64,000 bases of DNA from JACVRW01 sp963819115 (GCA_963819115.1 CAWFUR010000011.1:930001-994000), one strand, 5' to 3'; positions 24,390-34,773 are shown, numbered from the stretch's first letter. Translations and numbers: made by a program. Notes: generated by a model not told the origin, from the letters alone.

Positions 24390-25345
24390 TGAGGGTCTTC
24401 GTGGCCGGCGGGGCGGGGGTGGTGGGCAGCCGCCTGATCCCGGCGCTGGTGGAGGCCGGGCACGAGGTGAGCGCCGGCACGCGCTCGGAGGGCAGGGCGG
24501 AGGAGATCAGCGCCCTCGGCGCCGAGCCGGTGGTGGCCGACGCCCTCGATCCCGAGGCCATCTCGAGCGCGGTGTCCGGCGTGCGCCCCGAGGCGGTGAT
24601 CCACCAGCTCACGGCCATCCCCTCGCGCCTGAACCCGCGGCACCCGGAGCGGGACTTCGCGCTCACCAACCGGCTGCGCAGCGAGGGCACCGACAACCTG
24701 CTCGCCGCGGCACGCGCGGCTGGGGCGCGCCGCTTCCTGGCCCAGAGCTTCGCGGGCTGGCCCTTCGCCCGCGAGGGCGGCCCGGTGAAGGAGGAGGACG
24801 CGCCCTACACCACCGATCCGCCGCCGAAGCTGGTCACGATGCTCGACGCGATCCGGCACCTGGAGAGCGTGGTGCCGGCCGCCGAGGGGATCGAGGGCAT
24901 CGTGTTGCGCTACGGCTTCTTCTACGGCCCAGGCACCTCGGTGGCGCCCGGCGGAAGCGTGGTGGCCGACGTGCGCAAACGGCGAATGCCGGTCGTGGCC
25001 GATGGCGCCGGGATCTGGTCCTTCGTGCACATCGACGATGTGGCCGCGGCCACGGTGGCTGCGCTGGAGCGGGGGCGGCCCGGCATCTACAACGTGGTGG
25101 ACGACGACCCGGCACCGGTCTCGGAGTGGCTTCCGGCGCTGGCCGAGGCCGCCGGAGCGCGCCCGCCGCGCCGGGTCCCGGGCTGGCTGGCGCGCATCGC
25201 CGCCGGTCCCCACGCCGTGGTGATGCTCAACGAGATCCGCGGCGCCTCGAACGCCAAGGCGCGGCGCGAGCTGGGTTGGGAGCCGCGGCACTCATCCTGG
25301 CGCCAGGGCTTCCCGGAGGTGCTGGGCGAGCGCTCCCCGGCCTGA
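24389..25345 (+). CDS. NAD-dependent epimerase/dehydratase-family protein (extended SDR)
   Basis: 318 residues. The nucleotide-binding motif is VFVAGGAGVVGSRLIPALVE, a GxxGxxG fingerprint in slightly altered form. A stretch with VLRYGFFYGPGTSVAPGG and the substrate-side IWSFVHIDDVAAATVAALER match extended SDRs that act on nucleotide sugars or lipids. The canonical YxxxK pair is not evident in the expected position (FLAQSFAGWPF replaces it), so it may be an atypical or non-catalytic member. It is co-translated with folC. Confidence 0.8.
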   Translation: MRVFVAGGAGVVGSRLIPALVEAGHEVSAGTRSEGRAEEISALGAEPVVADALDPEAISSAVSGVRPEAVIHQLTAIPSRLNPRHPERDFALTNRLRSEGTDNLLAAARAAGARRFLAQSFAGWPFAREGGPVKEEDAPYTTDPPPKLVTMLDAIRHLESVVPAAEGIEGIVLRYGFFYGPGTSVAPGGSVVADVRKRRMPVVADGAGIWSFVHIDDVAAATVAALERGRPGIYNVVDDDPAPVSEWLPALAEAAGARPPRRVPGWLARIAAGPHAVVMLNEIRGASNAKARRELGWEPRHSSWRQGFPEVLGERSPA

Positions 25346-25376
25346 TCGCCCGGACCGCCTGGCAGGATTGGCGGCG

Positions 25377-25496
25377 ATGGATAGCGGCGACGGACCCCGT
25401 TTCGGGGCGATGATCGGCCTTGTGGCCGTGGTGGTGGCCAGTGTGATCCTGGTCTTCTTCGGCATCGGCTACGCGCTTGGCCGTCTCTTTCTGTAG
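25377..25496 (+). CDS. 39-residue single-span membrane microprotein
   Basis: ATG at 25377 opens a 40-codon frame with a soluble N-terminus (MDSGDGPRFGAM) and one hydrophobic helix (IGLVAVVVASVILVFFGIGY), ending ALGRLFL. It lies between the epimerase and the zinc-ribbon membrane protein on the same strand, 24 bases from the latter. Such short helical proteins often attach to a larger membrane partner; no family is recognised and translation is unproven. Confidence 0.5.
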   Translation: MDSGDGPRFGAMIGLVAVVVASVILVFFGIGYALGRLFL

Positions 25497-25507
25497 GGAG
25501 GGGCAGG

Positions 25508-25513
25508 TAATCT
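25508..25513 (+). promoter_or_regulatory. -10 element of the zinc-ribbon gene
   Basis: TAATCT, seven bases before ATG 25521. Confidence 0.4.
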
Positions 25514-25520
25514 CCGCCCG

Positions 25521-26168
25521 ATGAGCGCCCTCGCCGTCTTCGGCATCGAGAACGACGGGCTGAACCTCGCGGTCAACCTGCTGCTGCTGTTCCTGGCGGT
25601 GATCTACTTCGCCCTGATCTACTGGACCTGGGCGGACGCCAGGCGCCGCATCGCCGACCCGATGCTGGTGGCCTGCGCCACGGCCGCGTCGCTCTTTCCG
25701 TTCATCGGCACGGTCGTGTATCTGATCGTCCGCCCGCCCGAGTTCCTCGACGACGTCCGGGAGCGCGAGCTGGAGATGGCCGCCGCCGAGGCGCGTCTGG
25801 CCAGCCTCGACCAGATGTCGTGCCAGTACTGCGGGTTCGACGTGGAGAAGGCCTTCCTGCGCTGTCCCAGCTGCCTGCGCCGCCTGAAGGAGCCGTGCAC
25901 GGTCTGCGGCAAGCCGCTCGACCCGCGCTGGAAGATCTGCCCCTATTGCGAGGCCGAGGTCGGCCAGCCGCAGCAGGAGGGCCGGCGACCGCGGCCACGG
26001 CGCACCACCGCGGCCACCGCCGCGCGCCCGACCGCGGCCCGACAGGCGCGCCAGGCCCAGGCCCAGACACAGGCCCGGGCACCCGACGGCGGCGGCGACG
26101 CCCCCGCCGCCAACGACAGGCCGCGCACCGAGCGGCCCGCCCGCGCGGCGCGTGAGCGCCCGCAGTAA
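25521..26168 (+). CDS. Membrane protein with double zinc ribbon
   Basis: 215 residues. Two hydrophobic segments at about 15-35 and 48-68 are followed by a charged helix and then two zinc-ribbon knuckle pairs: CQYCGFDVEKAFLRCPSC and CTVCGKPLDPRWKICPYC (about residues 100-150). The last 60 residues are a low-complexity basic Ala/Gln/Arg/Pro tail. The ribbon-plus-anchor layout suggests a membrane scaffold or nucleic-acid-binding sensor, but no function is known. It is followed after 26 bases by ndk. Confidence 0.7.
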   Translation: MSALAVFGIENDGLNLAVNLLLLFLAVIYFALIYWTWADARRRIADPMLVACATAASLFPFIGTVVYLIVRPPEFLDDVRERELEMAAAEARLASLDQMSCQYCGFDVEKAFLRCPSCLRRLKEPCTVCGKPLDPRWKICPYCEAEVGQPQQEGRRPRPRRTTAATAARPTAARQARQAQAQTQARAPDGGGDAPAANDRPRTERPARAARERPQ

Positions 26169-26194
26169 CACCGCACCCACTCGAGAGGAGAAGC

Positions 26195-26605
26195 ATGGAC
26201 CGGACCCTGATCCTGGTGAAGCCGGACGCGTTCGAGCGCGGCCTTACCGGGGAGATCGTCGCCCGCTTCGAGCGCAAGGGGCTTGTGATCGCGGCCATGA
26301 AGCACATGACCGTGGACCGCGAGCTGGCGGAGAAGCACTACGCGGAGCACAGCGAACGGCCGTTCTTCGGCGACCTCGTGGACTTCATCACCGGTGGCCC
26401 GCTGGTGGCCCTGGTGCTCGAGGGGCACGAGGCGGTGGTGGCCGCGCGCCAGCTGATCGGCGCCACCAACCCGCTGGAGTCGGCGCCCGGCTCGATCCGG
26501 GGCGACTTCGGCCTGGAGGTCCAGACCAATCTCGTGCACGGCTCGGACTCGCCGGAGTCGGCCGCGCGGGAGGTGGGTCTCTTCTTCCCGGAGCTCGGGG
26601 CCTGA
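26195..26605 (+). CDS. ndk: Nucleoside diphosphate kinase
   Basis: 136 residues, the usual length. DRTLILVKPDAFERGLTGEI is the family N-terminus. RQLIGATNPLESAPGSIRGD is the conserved middle, and the phosphorylated histidine lies in NLVHGSDSPESAAREVGLFF near the C-terminus. It passes the gamma-phosphate of ATP to other NDPs through that histidine. A good ribosome-binding site (GAGAGGAGAAGC) lies just before ATG 26195. The maf gene follows after seven bases. Confidence 0.96.
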   Translation: MDRTLILVKPDAFERGLTGEIVARFERKGLVIAAMKHMTVDRELAEKHYAEHSERPFFGDLVDFITGGPLVALVLEGHEAVVAARQLIGATNPLESAPGSIRGDFGLEVQTNLVHGSDSPESAAREVGLFFPELGA

Positions 26606-26612
26606 TGACCCG

Positions 26613-27164
26613 TTGAGCGCCGGGCCGCTCATCCTCGCGTCCGGATCGCCGCAGCGCAGGGCGATCCTGGAGCAGCTCGGCGTGCGCTTCACCGTCCGCG
26701 TGCCCGGGGTGGAGGAGCGCTCCGACGGCGACCCGCGCGAGCGGGTGGCGGAGAACGCGCGGATGAAGGCCCGGGCGGTGGAGGGGGAGCGGGTGCTGGG
26801 AGCGGACACCGTGGTGGCGGCGGAGGGCGCGGTGTTCGGGAAGCCGGCCGACGCGGCCGAGGCGGAGCGCCTTCTCCGGCACCTCTCGGGGCGTGACCAC
26901 GAGGTGCTCACAGGGATCTGCTTCCGCTCGGGGCCGGAGGAGAGCGGCGCCGTGGCCGTGACGCGCGTGCGCTTCCGCCGTCTCGGGGAGGCGGACATAC
27001 GCTGGTACCTCGACTCCGGCGAATGGCGCGATCGCGCCGGCGGATATGCCATCCAGGGACGGGGAGCCGCGCTCGTGGAGGGGATCGAGGGCGATTACTG
27101 GAACGTGGTCGGCCTGCCCGTCGCGGCGCTCCTGCGCCTGGTCCCCGATCTGCTGCGGAACTGA
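26613..27164 (+). CDS. maf: Maf-family nucleotide pyrophosphatase
   Basis: 183 residues from a TTG start; the only nearby ATG (26605) runs into a stop within four codons. The signature LILASGSPQRRAILEQLGVR is at the N-terminus, and LGADTVVAAEGAVFGKP gives the catalytic Asp region, with GYAIQGRGAALVEGIEGDY at the C-terminus. Maf proteins hydrolyse non-canonical dTTP, UTP or modified NTPs and have been linked to cell-division control. Its place right before the mre cluster is common in bacteria. Confidence 0.92.
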   Translation: MSAGPLILASGSPQRRAILEQLGVRFTVRVPGVEERSDGDPRERVAENARMKARAVEGERVLGADTVVAAEGAVFGKPADAAEAERLLRHLSGRDHEVLTGICFRSGPEESGAVAVTRVRFRRLGEADIRWYLDSGEWRDRAGGYAIQGRGAALVEGIEGDYWNVVGLPVAALLRLVPDLLRN

Positions 27165-27198
27165 AGCCCGGCCAGCCACGAGCCGAAGGTCCAATCAG

Positions 27199-28929
27199 AT
27201 GCGCACGAAGGTCATTGCCGTTGGGATGACGCTGCTGGCGGCCGGCGTCGGTGCGGGCGCGGGCGCGCCCCCGGCCACCGCATCGGCCGAGGCGGAGGCG
27301 CTGGCCCGCCAGGTGGCCGCGCCCTGGACCTCCCTGCAGGCACCGAGCGGGGCCTTCACCGGATACGAGCCGGTCGGGGCCAGCGCGCGTTACGGCGAGG
27401 CCGTCATGGGCCTCGGGCTGCTCCAGGCCGGCGTGCGGGAGAAGAACGACGCCCTGGTGTCGGCGGGGCTGTCGGCCGAGGCCTACGTGCTCAGGCTGGA
27501 CCCTGCGACGCGCGGAGCCAGCGCGTTCGAGAACTGGGGGCTCGCGGCCGCCTACAACGTCGCCCGCCGCCGGCTCCGCAAGGACATGCGCTTCGTGGCG
27601 ATGCGCCCCGCCTGGGAGCTGCGGTTGCGCTCGCTCACGCCGATCTTCCTCTCGCACCCGCGCGGGGGCTTCTTCAACAAGCATCTCGTGGAGGCCGTGA
27701 GCTGGCTCGAGCTCGCGCGCACCGGCCTGCGCTCGCGGGTGCGCGGCACCGTCCTCCGCCACCCCGGACAGGCCCGGGCGCAGGCCGTGCGCTACCTCGT
27801 CCGGGACATGCCACGGCTCACCGAGCGCTCCCGCGTCGGCAACCTGCGCCTGCTGGCCGATCCCCGCCCCAGCCCGCTGGCCTACCACGCCCTCTCGCTC
27901 GGCTTCTACGCCCGTGGGCTCAGCTTCATGAATCGCCACGACCGGGGCCGGGCCGGGCGGATCCTTCTCCAGGCGGCCCGCGCGTCGCTGTCCCTGGCCG
28001 CGCCGGACGGGGACGTGGCCTATACGGGTCGCAGCCAGGAGCAGTCGTGGGCGCTGGCCTTCACCGCCTACGGCGCTGAGGCCGCCGCGGTTCGCACGCA
28101 CGGCCGCAGGGCGCGCGCCCTTCGCGTGATGGCCGCCCGCACCCTCGCCCGCCTCCGGGCGCTCCACCCGGTGACCGCACGCGGCCTCTCGCTCGTGCCC
28201 GCTCCCGGGGCCTGGTCGCAGGGCGGCCTCGACCCCTATGCGGACGGCAGCGCCTACGCGGGCCTGACGCTGGTGGGCCTCGACTGGGCCGCGGCCAAGC
28301 CGGGAGGCGCGCTCGGGACGGTGCAGGCCACCCGCCAGACCGGGGGCTATGCCCGCCTTCCCGCCCGTGGTGGCGGATTCGCCGTGGTGCGCACCCCGAG
28401 GGTGTGGTTCGCCGTGCGCCGCTCTCCCGACCCCAGAGGCGATCTCCGCTCCGACTCCGGTCTGGTGGCCCTCAAGGTGCGCACCGCGCTCGGTTTCGAG
28501 GACGTGCTCCCCCTGCGCCCGAGGGTCTACGCACCCGGGACGAGCGCGGGGCCGATCCTGCTCGCCGCCAAGGGACCGAGGCCGCCGGCGGGGCGGCGCC
28601 TCTGGGCCAGCAGTCGCGGTGCCCGGGTGGACGTGGGCTGGGCCGACATCCACTGGCGCCCGCTCTCGTGCGGAGTGCGCGCCCGGTGGCGGGGTCCCCG
28701 CCTCGCCGCCTACGAGTACTCGGCCTTCTTTCCCTCGGCGGACGCGTTCGCCCAGGTCACCCCCTACACCGTGGTCGGCTCGCGGCAGCGGGTGACCGTC
28801 AGCGGCGTCTCCACCGTCACGGTGCAGCCCGGCTACGCCTCGGCGCGTGACGGTCCCCTCACCCTGGTGCGGATGCACTTCGCCGCGGGGCGCAGCGGCC
28901 GGGCCGCCGTGACCATCTGCGCCGTCTGA
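27199..28929 (+). CDS. Large secreted protein of unknown function
   Basis: 576 residues from ATG at 27199; an upstream frame shadows maf. The N-terminus is a Sec signal peptide (KVIAVGMTLLAAGVGAGAG), cleaved near residue 30. The first 350 residues are helix-rich with aromatic and Arg-rich repeats (GLLQAGVREKNDALVSAGLS; ENWGLAAAYNVARRRL), reminiscent of an (alpha/alpha) toroid. The C-terminal 200 residues are strand-like (GGFAVVRTPRVWFAVRRS and later VTVSGVSTVTVQPGYASARD). The two-part layout recalls polysaccharide lyases of the heparinase II/III type, but no catalytic motif is certain. It sits between maf and mreB. Confidence 0.65.
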   Translation: MRTKVIAVGMTLLAAGVGAGAGAPPATASAEAEALARQVAAPWTSLQAPSGAFTGYEPVGASARYGEAVMGLGLLQAGVREKNDALVSAGLSAEAYVLRLDPATRGASAFENWGLAAAYNVARRRLRKDMRFVAMRPAWELRLRSLTPIFLSHPRGGFFNKHLVEAVSWLELARTGLRSRVRGTVLRHPGQARAQAVRYLVRDMPRLTERSRVGNLRLLADPRPSPLAYHALSLGFYARGLSFMNRHDRGRAGRILLQAARASLSLAAPDGDVAYTGRSQEQSWALAFTAYGAEAAAVRTHGRRARALRVMAARTLARLRALHPVTARGLSLVPAPGAWSQGGLDPYADGSAYAGLTLVGLDWAAAKPGGALGTVQATRQTGGYARLPARGGGFAVVRTPRVWFAVRRSPDPRGDLRSDSGLVALKVRTALGFEDVLPLRPRVYAPGTSAGPILLAAKGPRPPAGRRLWASSRGARVDVGWADIHWRPLSCGVRARWRGPRLAAYEYSAFFPSADAFAQVTPYTVVGSRQRVTVSGVSTVTVQPGYASARDGPLTLVRMHFAAGRSGRAAVTICAV

Positions 28930-29176
28930 GCGGATGGCAGATGCCTTGCAGCGCAGCCGGCCGGCCGCGGATGGGGCACGAAAGCGGACGAGTGGTCCCA
29001 ATCGCACTTCCAGCCTGGACTTTGCAGGGCTTTCAACGCGTTCGCGGCCCTGGGCGGCGACTCACGTCGGCTAGACTGCCGGGCGCTGGACGGCGCGCCC
29101 ACGCGTGCCGAGCACCCCGAGACGCCGGAAGCGTGCGCACCACCGCACCGGCGCCTATGCTCCCCACCGACCGCGA
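28930..29176 (+). promoter_or_regulatory. mreB upstream region
   Basis: 247 bases without a convincing gene. A TAGACT -10-like hexamer (29072-29077) lies about 100 bases before the mreB start, so this operon, unlike most genes here, seems to have a real leader. Short GC palindromes are present, but no known regulatory site is recognised. Confidence 0.35.
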
Positions 29177-30223
<1,047 letters not shown>

Positions 30224-30249
30224 GCCCGCCGCGCGAGAGGGCGCCAGGC

Positions 30250-31146
30250 GTGTTCGACAAGAAGGTGGTTCGCCGCAGGAGGGCGGCGCTGGCGATATTC
30301 GTCGCCCTATCGATAGCTCTGCTCACCGCCTACTTCGGCGAGTCGGGCGGAGGTCTGCTGCACGCGTTCCAGCGCGGCGCCCAGGAGGCCTTCGCGCCGG
30401 TGGAGAGCGGCGCCAGCCGGGCGCTCAAGCCCGCGCGCGACCTGTTCGGGTGGGTTGGCGACACCTTCGACGCGAAGGGCGACAACAAGGCACTGAAGGC
30501 CGAGGTGGAGCGCCTCCGCTCGGACCTCGCGCGGGCCGAGACGGCCGAGCGCGACGCCAGCCAGCTGCGCCAGCTGGTGGACCTCGGCCGGGGGGACGGC
30601 TTCCCCACGGGCACCCGCCCGGTGGCGGCGCGCGTGATCGCCCGGGCTCCCACCGTCTGGTACTCGAGCGTGAAGATCGACAAGGGCTCCGGTGACGGCA
30701 TCCGGGTGGACCAGCCGGTGATCGCGGCCGGCGGCCTGGTGGGCAAGATCACCGACGTGACCGGCGGCACCGCGGAGGTCCGGCTGCTCACCGACGCGTC
30801 CAGCGCCGTCACCGCCCAGGTGATGCCCGCCGGCGCCAGCGGCGTCGTCCGGCCGCAGGTGGGCGACCCCGGTGATCTCCTGCTCGACCTGATCGAGGGC
30901 GACCGGCGGGTCACCAAGAACACCACCGTGGTCACGTCCGGGTTCACCTCCTCGAAGATCGAGTCGCTGTTCCCTCGCGGCATCCCGATCGGCCGCGTGA
31001 GCAAGGTGGACCTCGACGAGCTGGAGCAGTACCAGCGCGTCCACATCACCCCGTTCGCCGACCTGCGCCGGTTCGACATCGTCCAGGTGCTCACCCGCCG
31101 CCCGGCCGGCGAGCAGGCCGCCGCGCTCACCGGGACCACCCCGTGA
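30250..31146 (+). CDS. mreC: Rod-shape-determining protein MreC
   Basis: 298 residues from GTG at 30250. One N-terminal transmembrane helix (ALAIFVALSIALLTAYF), a coiled coil at about 75-115 (NKALKAEVERLRSDLARAET) and then the paired beta-barrel domain (VARVIARAPTVWYSSVKIDK; IDKGSGDGIRVDQPVIAAGG; VVTSGFTSSKIESLFPRGIP). MreC links MreB inside the cell to PBP2 outside. It overlaps mreD by four bases. Confidence 0.93.
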   Translation: MFDKKVVRRRRAALAIFVALSIALLTAYFGESGGGLLHAFQRGAQEAFAPVESGASRALKPARDLFGWVGDTFDAKGDNKALKAEVERLRSDLARAETAERDASQLRQLVDLGRGDGFPTGTRPVAARVIARAPTVWYSSVKIDKGSGDGIRVDQPVIAAGGLVGKITDVTGGTAEVRLLTDASSAVTAQVMPAGASGVVRPQVGDPGDLLLDLIEGDRRVTKNTTVVTSGFTSSKIESLFPRGIPIGRVSKVDLDELEQYQRVHITPFADLRRFDIVQVLTRRPAGEQAAALTGTTP

Positions 31147-31721
31147 TCCTCGCTCCCTCGGCTTTCGTCCGCGTCGGGTTCCTGCTCCTGCTCGCGGTGA
31201 TCCTCCAGGTGTCCGGAGCGAGCGAGACCGCCGTGTTCGGCGGACACGCGGACCTGGTGGTGCTCGCCGTGGCCGCCGTGGCCTACTACGGAGGCAGCGT
31301 CAGCGGTTGCGCCACCGGCTTCGCGGCCGGATTCCTCCTCGACCTGGCCACGGGCGCCACCATGGGCGCCTCGTCGCTGGTGCTCACCGCTGTGGGCTAC
31401 GGGGTGGGGCGCTTCCGCGAGGTGCGCGACCCGAGCCACAGCCTGATGCCGGTGCTCGTGGGCGCCGGGGCCACGGCCGGGTGGGTCGTGACCTTCGCCG
31501 CGGTCTCCTTCATGCTCGACGTCGGGGCTCGCGTGAGTCCGCTGGTGATCCGGGACATGGTGCTCACCGTGCTCCTCAACGCACTGATCTCCCTTCCCGT
31601 CTTCCTGCTCGTCCGCCGCCTCCTGAGGCCCGTGCTCGCGGTGGACCCGCTCGAGCTCGGCCGCCGCCGCCGCCCGCCGCGCGAGACGGGCCCACTGGGC
31701 CTGCGCGGGCTCGAGATCTGA
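31143..31721 (+). CDS. mreD: Rod-shape-determining protein MreD
   Basis: 192 residues, about five hydrophobic spans (FVRVGFLLLLAVILQVSG; FGGHADLVVLAVAAVAYYGG; LVGAGATAGWVVTFAAVSFM; DMVLTVLLNALISLPVFLLV) and a basic C-terminal tail. The start is GTG at 31143 within the end of mreC. It completes the MreBCD elongasome core in the membrane. Its stop shares one base with the PBP2 start (TGATG). Confidence 0.9.
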   Translation: MILAPSAFVRVGFLLLLAVILQVSGASETAVFGGHADLVVLAVAAVAYYGGSVSGCATGFAAGFLLDLATGATMGASSLVLTAVGYGVGRFREVRDPSHSLMPVLVGAGATAGWVVTFAAVSFMLDVGARVSPLVIRDMVLTVLLNALISLPVFLLVRRLLRPVLAVDPLELGRRRRPPRETGPLGLRGLEI

Positions 31722-33589
31722 TGTACCTGGACAACGACAGGCGGCCGACGCTCACGCCACAGCTTGCGGCGCGGGTGGCCATCATCGGCGGTGTGGCGCT
31801 GGTGGCCTTCGCGGTCATCTTCTTCCGCCTCTGGTACCTCCAGGTGCTCTCCGGCGACCGCTACCTGGCCGAGGCCAACGACAACCGCGTCCGGGAGATC
31901 AAGGTCCAGGCCCCGCGTGGCGAGATCGTGGATCGCAACGGGCGCCCGCTGGTGGACAACCGGCCGTCGATGGCCGTGGTGCTGACCCCCGACAAGCTGC
32001 CCAAGACGCTCGCCGAGCGCGAGGTCCTCTACAAGCACCTCGGCAAGCTCCTCTCGCTGCGCCCCCGGGCGATTCGCAAGGACGTGGAGCCGCAGCTGAA
32101 GGCGCTGCCCTACTCCACGGCAACGGTCAAGCAGGACGTGCCCGACGAGACGGCCTACTACCTGCTCGAGCACCAGGACGACTTCCGCGGCGCCGACGTG
32201 GAGCGCGTGTTCCTGCGCCAGTACCCGCATAAGGAGATCGGCGCCCACCTGTTCGGCACCGTCGGCGAGATGACCGCGGAGCAGGAGAAGGACCCGCGCT
32301 ACCACGACGTGGCCCTCGGAGACCGCGTGGGCCAGAGCGGGGTGGAGCTCCAGTACGACCGCTTCCTGCGCGGGCGCAACGGCGCGAGCCGGGTGCAGGT
32401 GGACGCCCTCGGCAACCTGAACCGCCCGCTGTCCGCGCGCGAGCCCAAGCAGGGACGCCAGCTGCGCCTGTCGGTGGACCTGGGCGTGCAGGAGGCCGGC
32501 CAGCAGGCGCTGGCGGGTGGCACCGGGCGCGGGGCGTTCGCCGTGATGGACGTGCACAACGGCGAGGTGCTCGGCCTGGGCTCCCAGCCGTCGTTCGACC
32601 CGAGCGTCTTCTCCAAGGGCATCAGCAAGTCGGAGTTCGACAAGCTCCAGGACCCCGACAACGGCGCCCCGCTCTCCAACCGCGCGATCCAGGGCGGCTA
32701 TCCCACCGGCTCCACCTTCAAGCTGATCACGGCCACGGCGGCGCTGGAGAGCGGGCTGATCACCCCGGACACCGTGCTCAACGACCCGGGCTCGTACACC
32801 GTGGGCGGCGTCACCTTCAACAACGCCGGGGGCGTGGCCCATGGGGCGCTCGCCCTGCGCCAGGCCCTGACGGTGTCCAGCGACGTGTTCTTCTACCAGC
32901 TGGGCGACCAGCTGAACTCGGACGGCAACGGTCTCGCCCTCCAGCACTGGGCCCGCCGGTTCGGCATCGGCCGGGACACCGGCATCGACCTCCCGGGCGA
33001 GCTGCCGGGCCTTCTGCCCACGCCGAAGTGGCGCGACGACCTCTACGACAAGCACGAGACAGACCGGCCCTGGGGTCCGGGCGACAACGTGAACCTGTCG
33101 GTCGGCCAGGGCGACCTGAGGGCCGACCCGATGCAGGTGGCCGTGGCCTACGCTGCGATCGCCAACGGCGGACGGGTCCTGCGCCCGCGGCTGGGCCAGC
33201 GGATCGAGGATTCCTCGGGCCGCGCGCTGCAGCAGCTCGAGGCCCCCGCCGCCCGCAAGCTGGGGGTGAAGCCCGAGTACCGCCAGGCGATCCTCGACGG
33301 GCTGCGCGGAGCGGCGAGCGAACCCGGGGGCACGTCCACCGCGGTGTTCGACGGCTTCCCGATCCAGGTGGCCGGGAAGACCGGCACCGCCGAGCACCTC
33401 GGGCGGCCCGACCAGTCCTGGTACGTGGCGCTTGCGCCCTACCCGAACCCGAAGTATGTGGTGGCCGTGACGGATGAGGCGGGTGGATTCGGCGCCGACA
33501 CGGCGGCGCCGATGGCGCGTCGCATCCTGGCCGCCCTGTTCAACGTCAAGGAGGCCCGGCTGGTCCAGGGCGGAGGCCCGTCGGACTGA
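31721..33589 (+). CDS. mrdA: Penicillin-binding protein 2 (elongasome transpeptidase)
   Basis: 622 residues from ATG at 31721. One membrane anchor (VAIIGGVALVAFAVIFFRLW) is followed by the pedestal domain with EIKVQAPRGEIVDRNGRPLV. The transpeptidase domain has the active-site STFK at residues 331-334 (PTGSTFKLI), SSD-type second motif in TVSSDVFFYQLG, and KTG at about 553 in VAGKTGTAEH. It crosslinks side-wall peptidoglycan with RodA, encoded next with a one-base overlap. Beta-lactams are the expected inhibitors. Confidence 0.94.
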   Translation: MYLDNDRRPTLTPQLAARVAIIGGVALVAFAVIFFRLWYLQVLSGDRYLAEANDNRVREIKVQAPRGEIVDRNGRPLVDNRPSMAVVLTPDKLPKTLAEREVLYKHLGKLLSLRPRAIRKDVEPQLKALPYSTATVKQDVPDETAYYLLEHQDDFRGADVERVFLRQYPHKEIGAHLFGTVGEMTAEQEKDPRYHDVALGDRVGQSGVELQYDRFLRGRNGASRVQVDALGNLNRPLSAREPKQGRQLRLSVDLGVQEAGQQALAGGTGRGAFAVMDVHNGEVLGLGSQPSFDPSVFSKGISKSEFDKLQDPDNGAPLSNRAIQGGYPTGSTFKLITATAALESGLITPDTVLNDPGSYTVGGVTFNNAGGVAHGALALRQALTVSSDVFFYQLGDQLNSDGNGLALQHWARRFGIGRDTGIDLPGELPGLLPTPKWRDDLYDKHETDRPWGPGDNVNLSVGQGDLRADPMQVAVAYAAIANGGRVLRPRLGQRIEDSSGRALQQLEAPAARKLGVKPEYRQAILDGLRGAASEPGGTSTAVFDGFPIQVAGKTGTAEHLGRPDQSWYVALAPYPNPKYVVAVTDEAGGFGADTAAPMARRILAALFNVKEARLVQGGGPSD

Positions 33590-34752
33590 TGTCCTCCTCG
33601 CCCGTCTCGGAGTTCCGCGACCGCGGAATCCGCATCCTGCCGATCGACCCGCTGCTGCTGCTGGCCGTGCTCGGCCTGACCGCGGCCAGCCTCTACGTGG
33701 TGGGCACGGCCACTCAGGACGACATCCCCGGAAACCCGAACTACTACCTGGTCCGCCAGGCGGGATACGCCGGCGTGGGGCTCGTGCTCATGCTCGTGAT
33801 CTCGCGCTTCGACTACTCGCGCTGGCGCGAATGGAAAACGGGGATCTACGGGGTGATGATCTTCTCGATCCTCGCCGTCTCGGCCCTCGGCTTCTCCGCT
33901 CGCGGGTCGAAGCGGGCGATCGAGTTTGGTTTCATCAACTTCCAGGCCTCCGAGCTGGGCAAGCTCCTGCTCATCCTGTCGCTGTCGGCCTTCGTCGTGG
34001 ACCGCATGCGCCGGCTCGGGGACCGGGACACCACCAGCCGGATCATCCTGCTCACCCTCTTCCCGGCCATGCTCGTGATCACCCAGCCGGACCTCGGGTC
34101 CGGCCTCGTGTACATCGCGATCGCACTGGCCGTGCTGTTCGTCGCGGGCACCAAGTGGACCCACTTCGCGGCGCTGGGAGGCCTCGCCGTGGCCGCCGTG
34201 CTGCTGGTGCTGGTGGTGGCGCCGGCGGTGGGCGTCGAGGTGCTCAAGCCCTACCAGGTGGACCGGCTCACGGCCTTTTTGAACCCCACGAACAACCCGG
34301 CCAAGGAGGGCTACCAGATCAATCAGTCGCTCACGGCCATCGGCTCAGGAGGAAAGACGGGCCGGGGCAACGAAGCCACACAGACTAGACTGGACTTTTT
34401 GCCTGAGCACCACACCGACTTCATCTTTTCGGTCGTGGGTGAGGAGCTCGGCTTTGTGGGGGCGGCGATCGTGCTGTCCCTGTTCGCCCTCCTGATATGG
34501 AGGGCACTTCGGATATTGACGATGGCCAAGAATCTCTACGGCGCTCTTATCGCCGGCGGCATCACCGCAATGGTGATGTTCCAGGTCTTCGTCAACGTGG
34601 GCATGACCATCGGGATCATGCCCATCACCGGCGTTCCATTGCCGCTCGTCTCTTACGGCGGCTCGTCGGTGCTCGTTACCTTCATGGCCCTTGGCGTCTT
34701 GCAGTCGATCTACGCGCGAGCGCGCGAGACCGCCTACGCGAAGGGCCTCTGA
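33589..34752 (+). CDS. rodA: RodA, SEDS peptidoglycan glycosyltransferase
   Basis: 387 residues with about ten transmembrane helices. SEDS landmarks are VGLVLMLVISRFDYSRW, RAIEFGFINFQASELGKLLL, ITQPDLGSGLVYIAIALAVL and, near the C-terminus, MPITGVPLPLVSYGGSSVLV. The catalytic Asp region is the loop with RLDFLPEHHTDFIFSVVGEE. It polymerises lipid II as the partner of PBP2. It is the last gene of the mre operon; the ribonuclease follows after 21 bases. Confidence 0.94.
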   Translation: MSSSPVSEFRDRGIRILPIDPLLLLAVLGLTAASLYVVGTATQDDIPGNPNYYLVRQAGYAGVGLVLMLVISRFDYSRWREWKTGIYGVMIFSILAVSALGFSARGSKRAIEFGFINFQASELGKLLLILSLSAFVVDRMRRLGDRDTTSRIILLTLFPAMLVITQPDLGSGLVYIAIALAVLFVAGTKWTHFAALGGLAVAAVLLVLVVAPAVGVEVLKPYQVDRLTAFLNPTNNPAKEGYQINQSLTAIGSGGKTGRGNEATQTRLDFLPEHHTDFIFSVVGEELGFVGAAIVLSLFALLIWRALRILTMAKNLYGALIAGGITAMVMFQVFVNVGMTIGIMPITGVPLPLVSYGGSSVLVTFMALGVLQSIYARARETAYAKGL

Positions 34753-34773
34753 CTTTTATGAGAGGGCTTCAAC

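Noticed and set aside
31397..33397. A 666-codon minus-strand frame opposite mreD and PBP2
   Set aside because: Shadow of the PBP2 gene; no recognisable domain or start signal.
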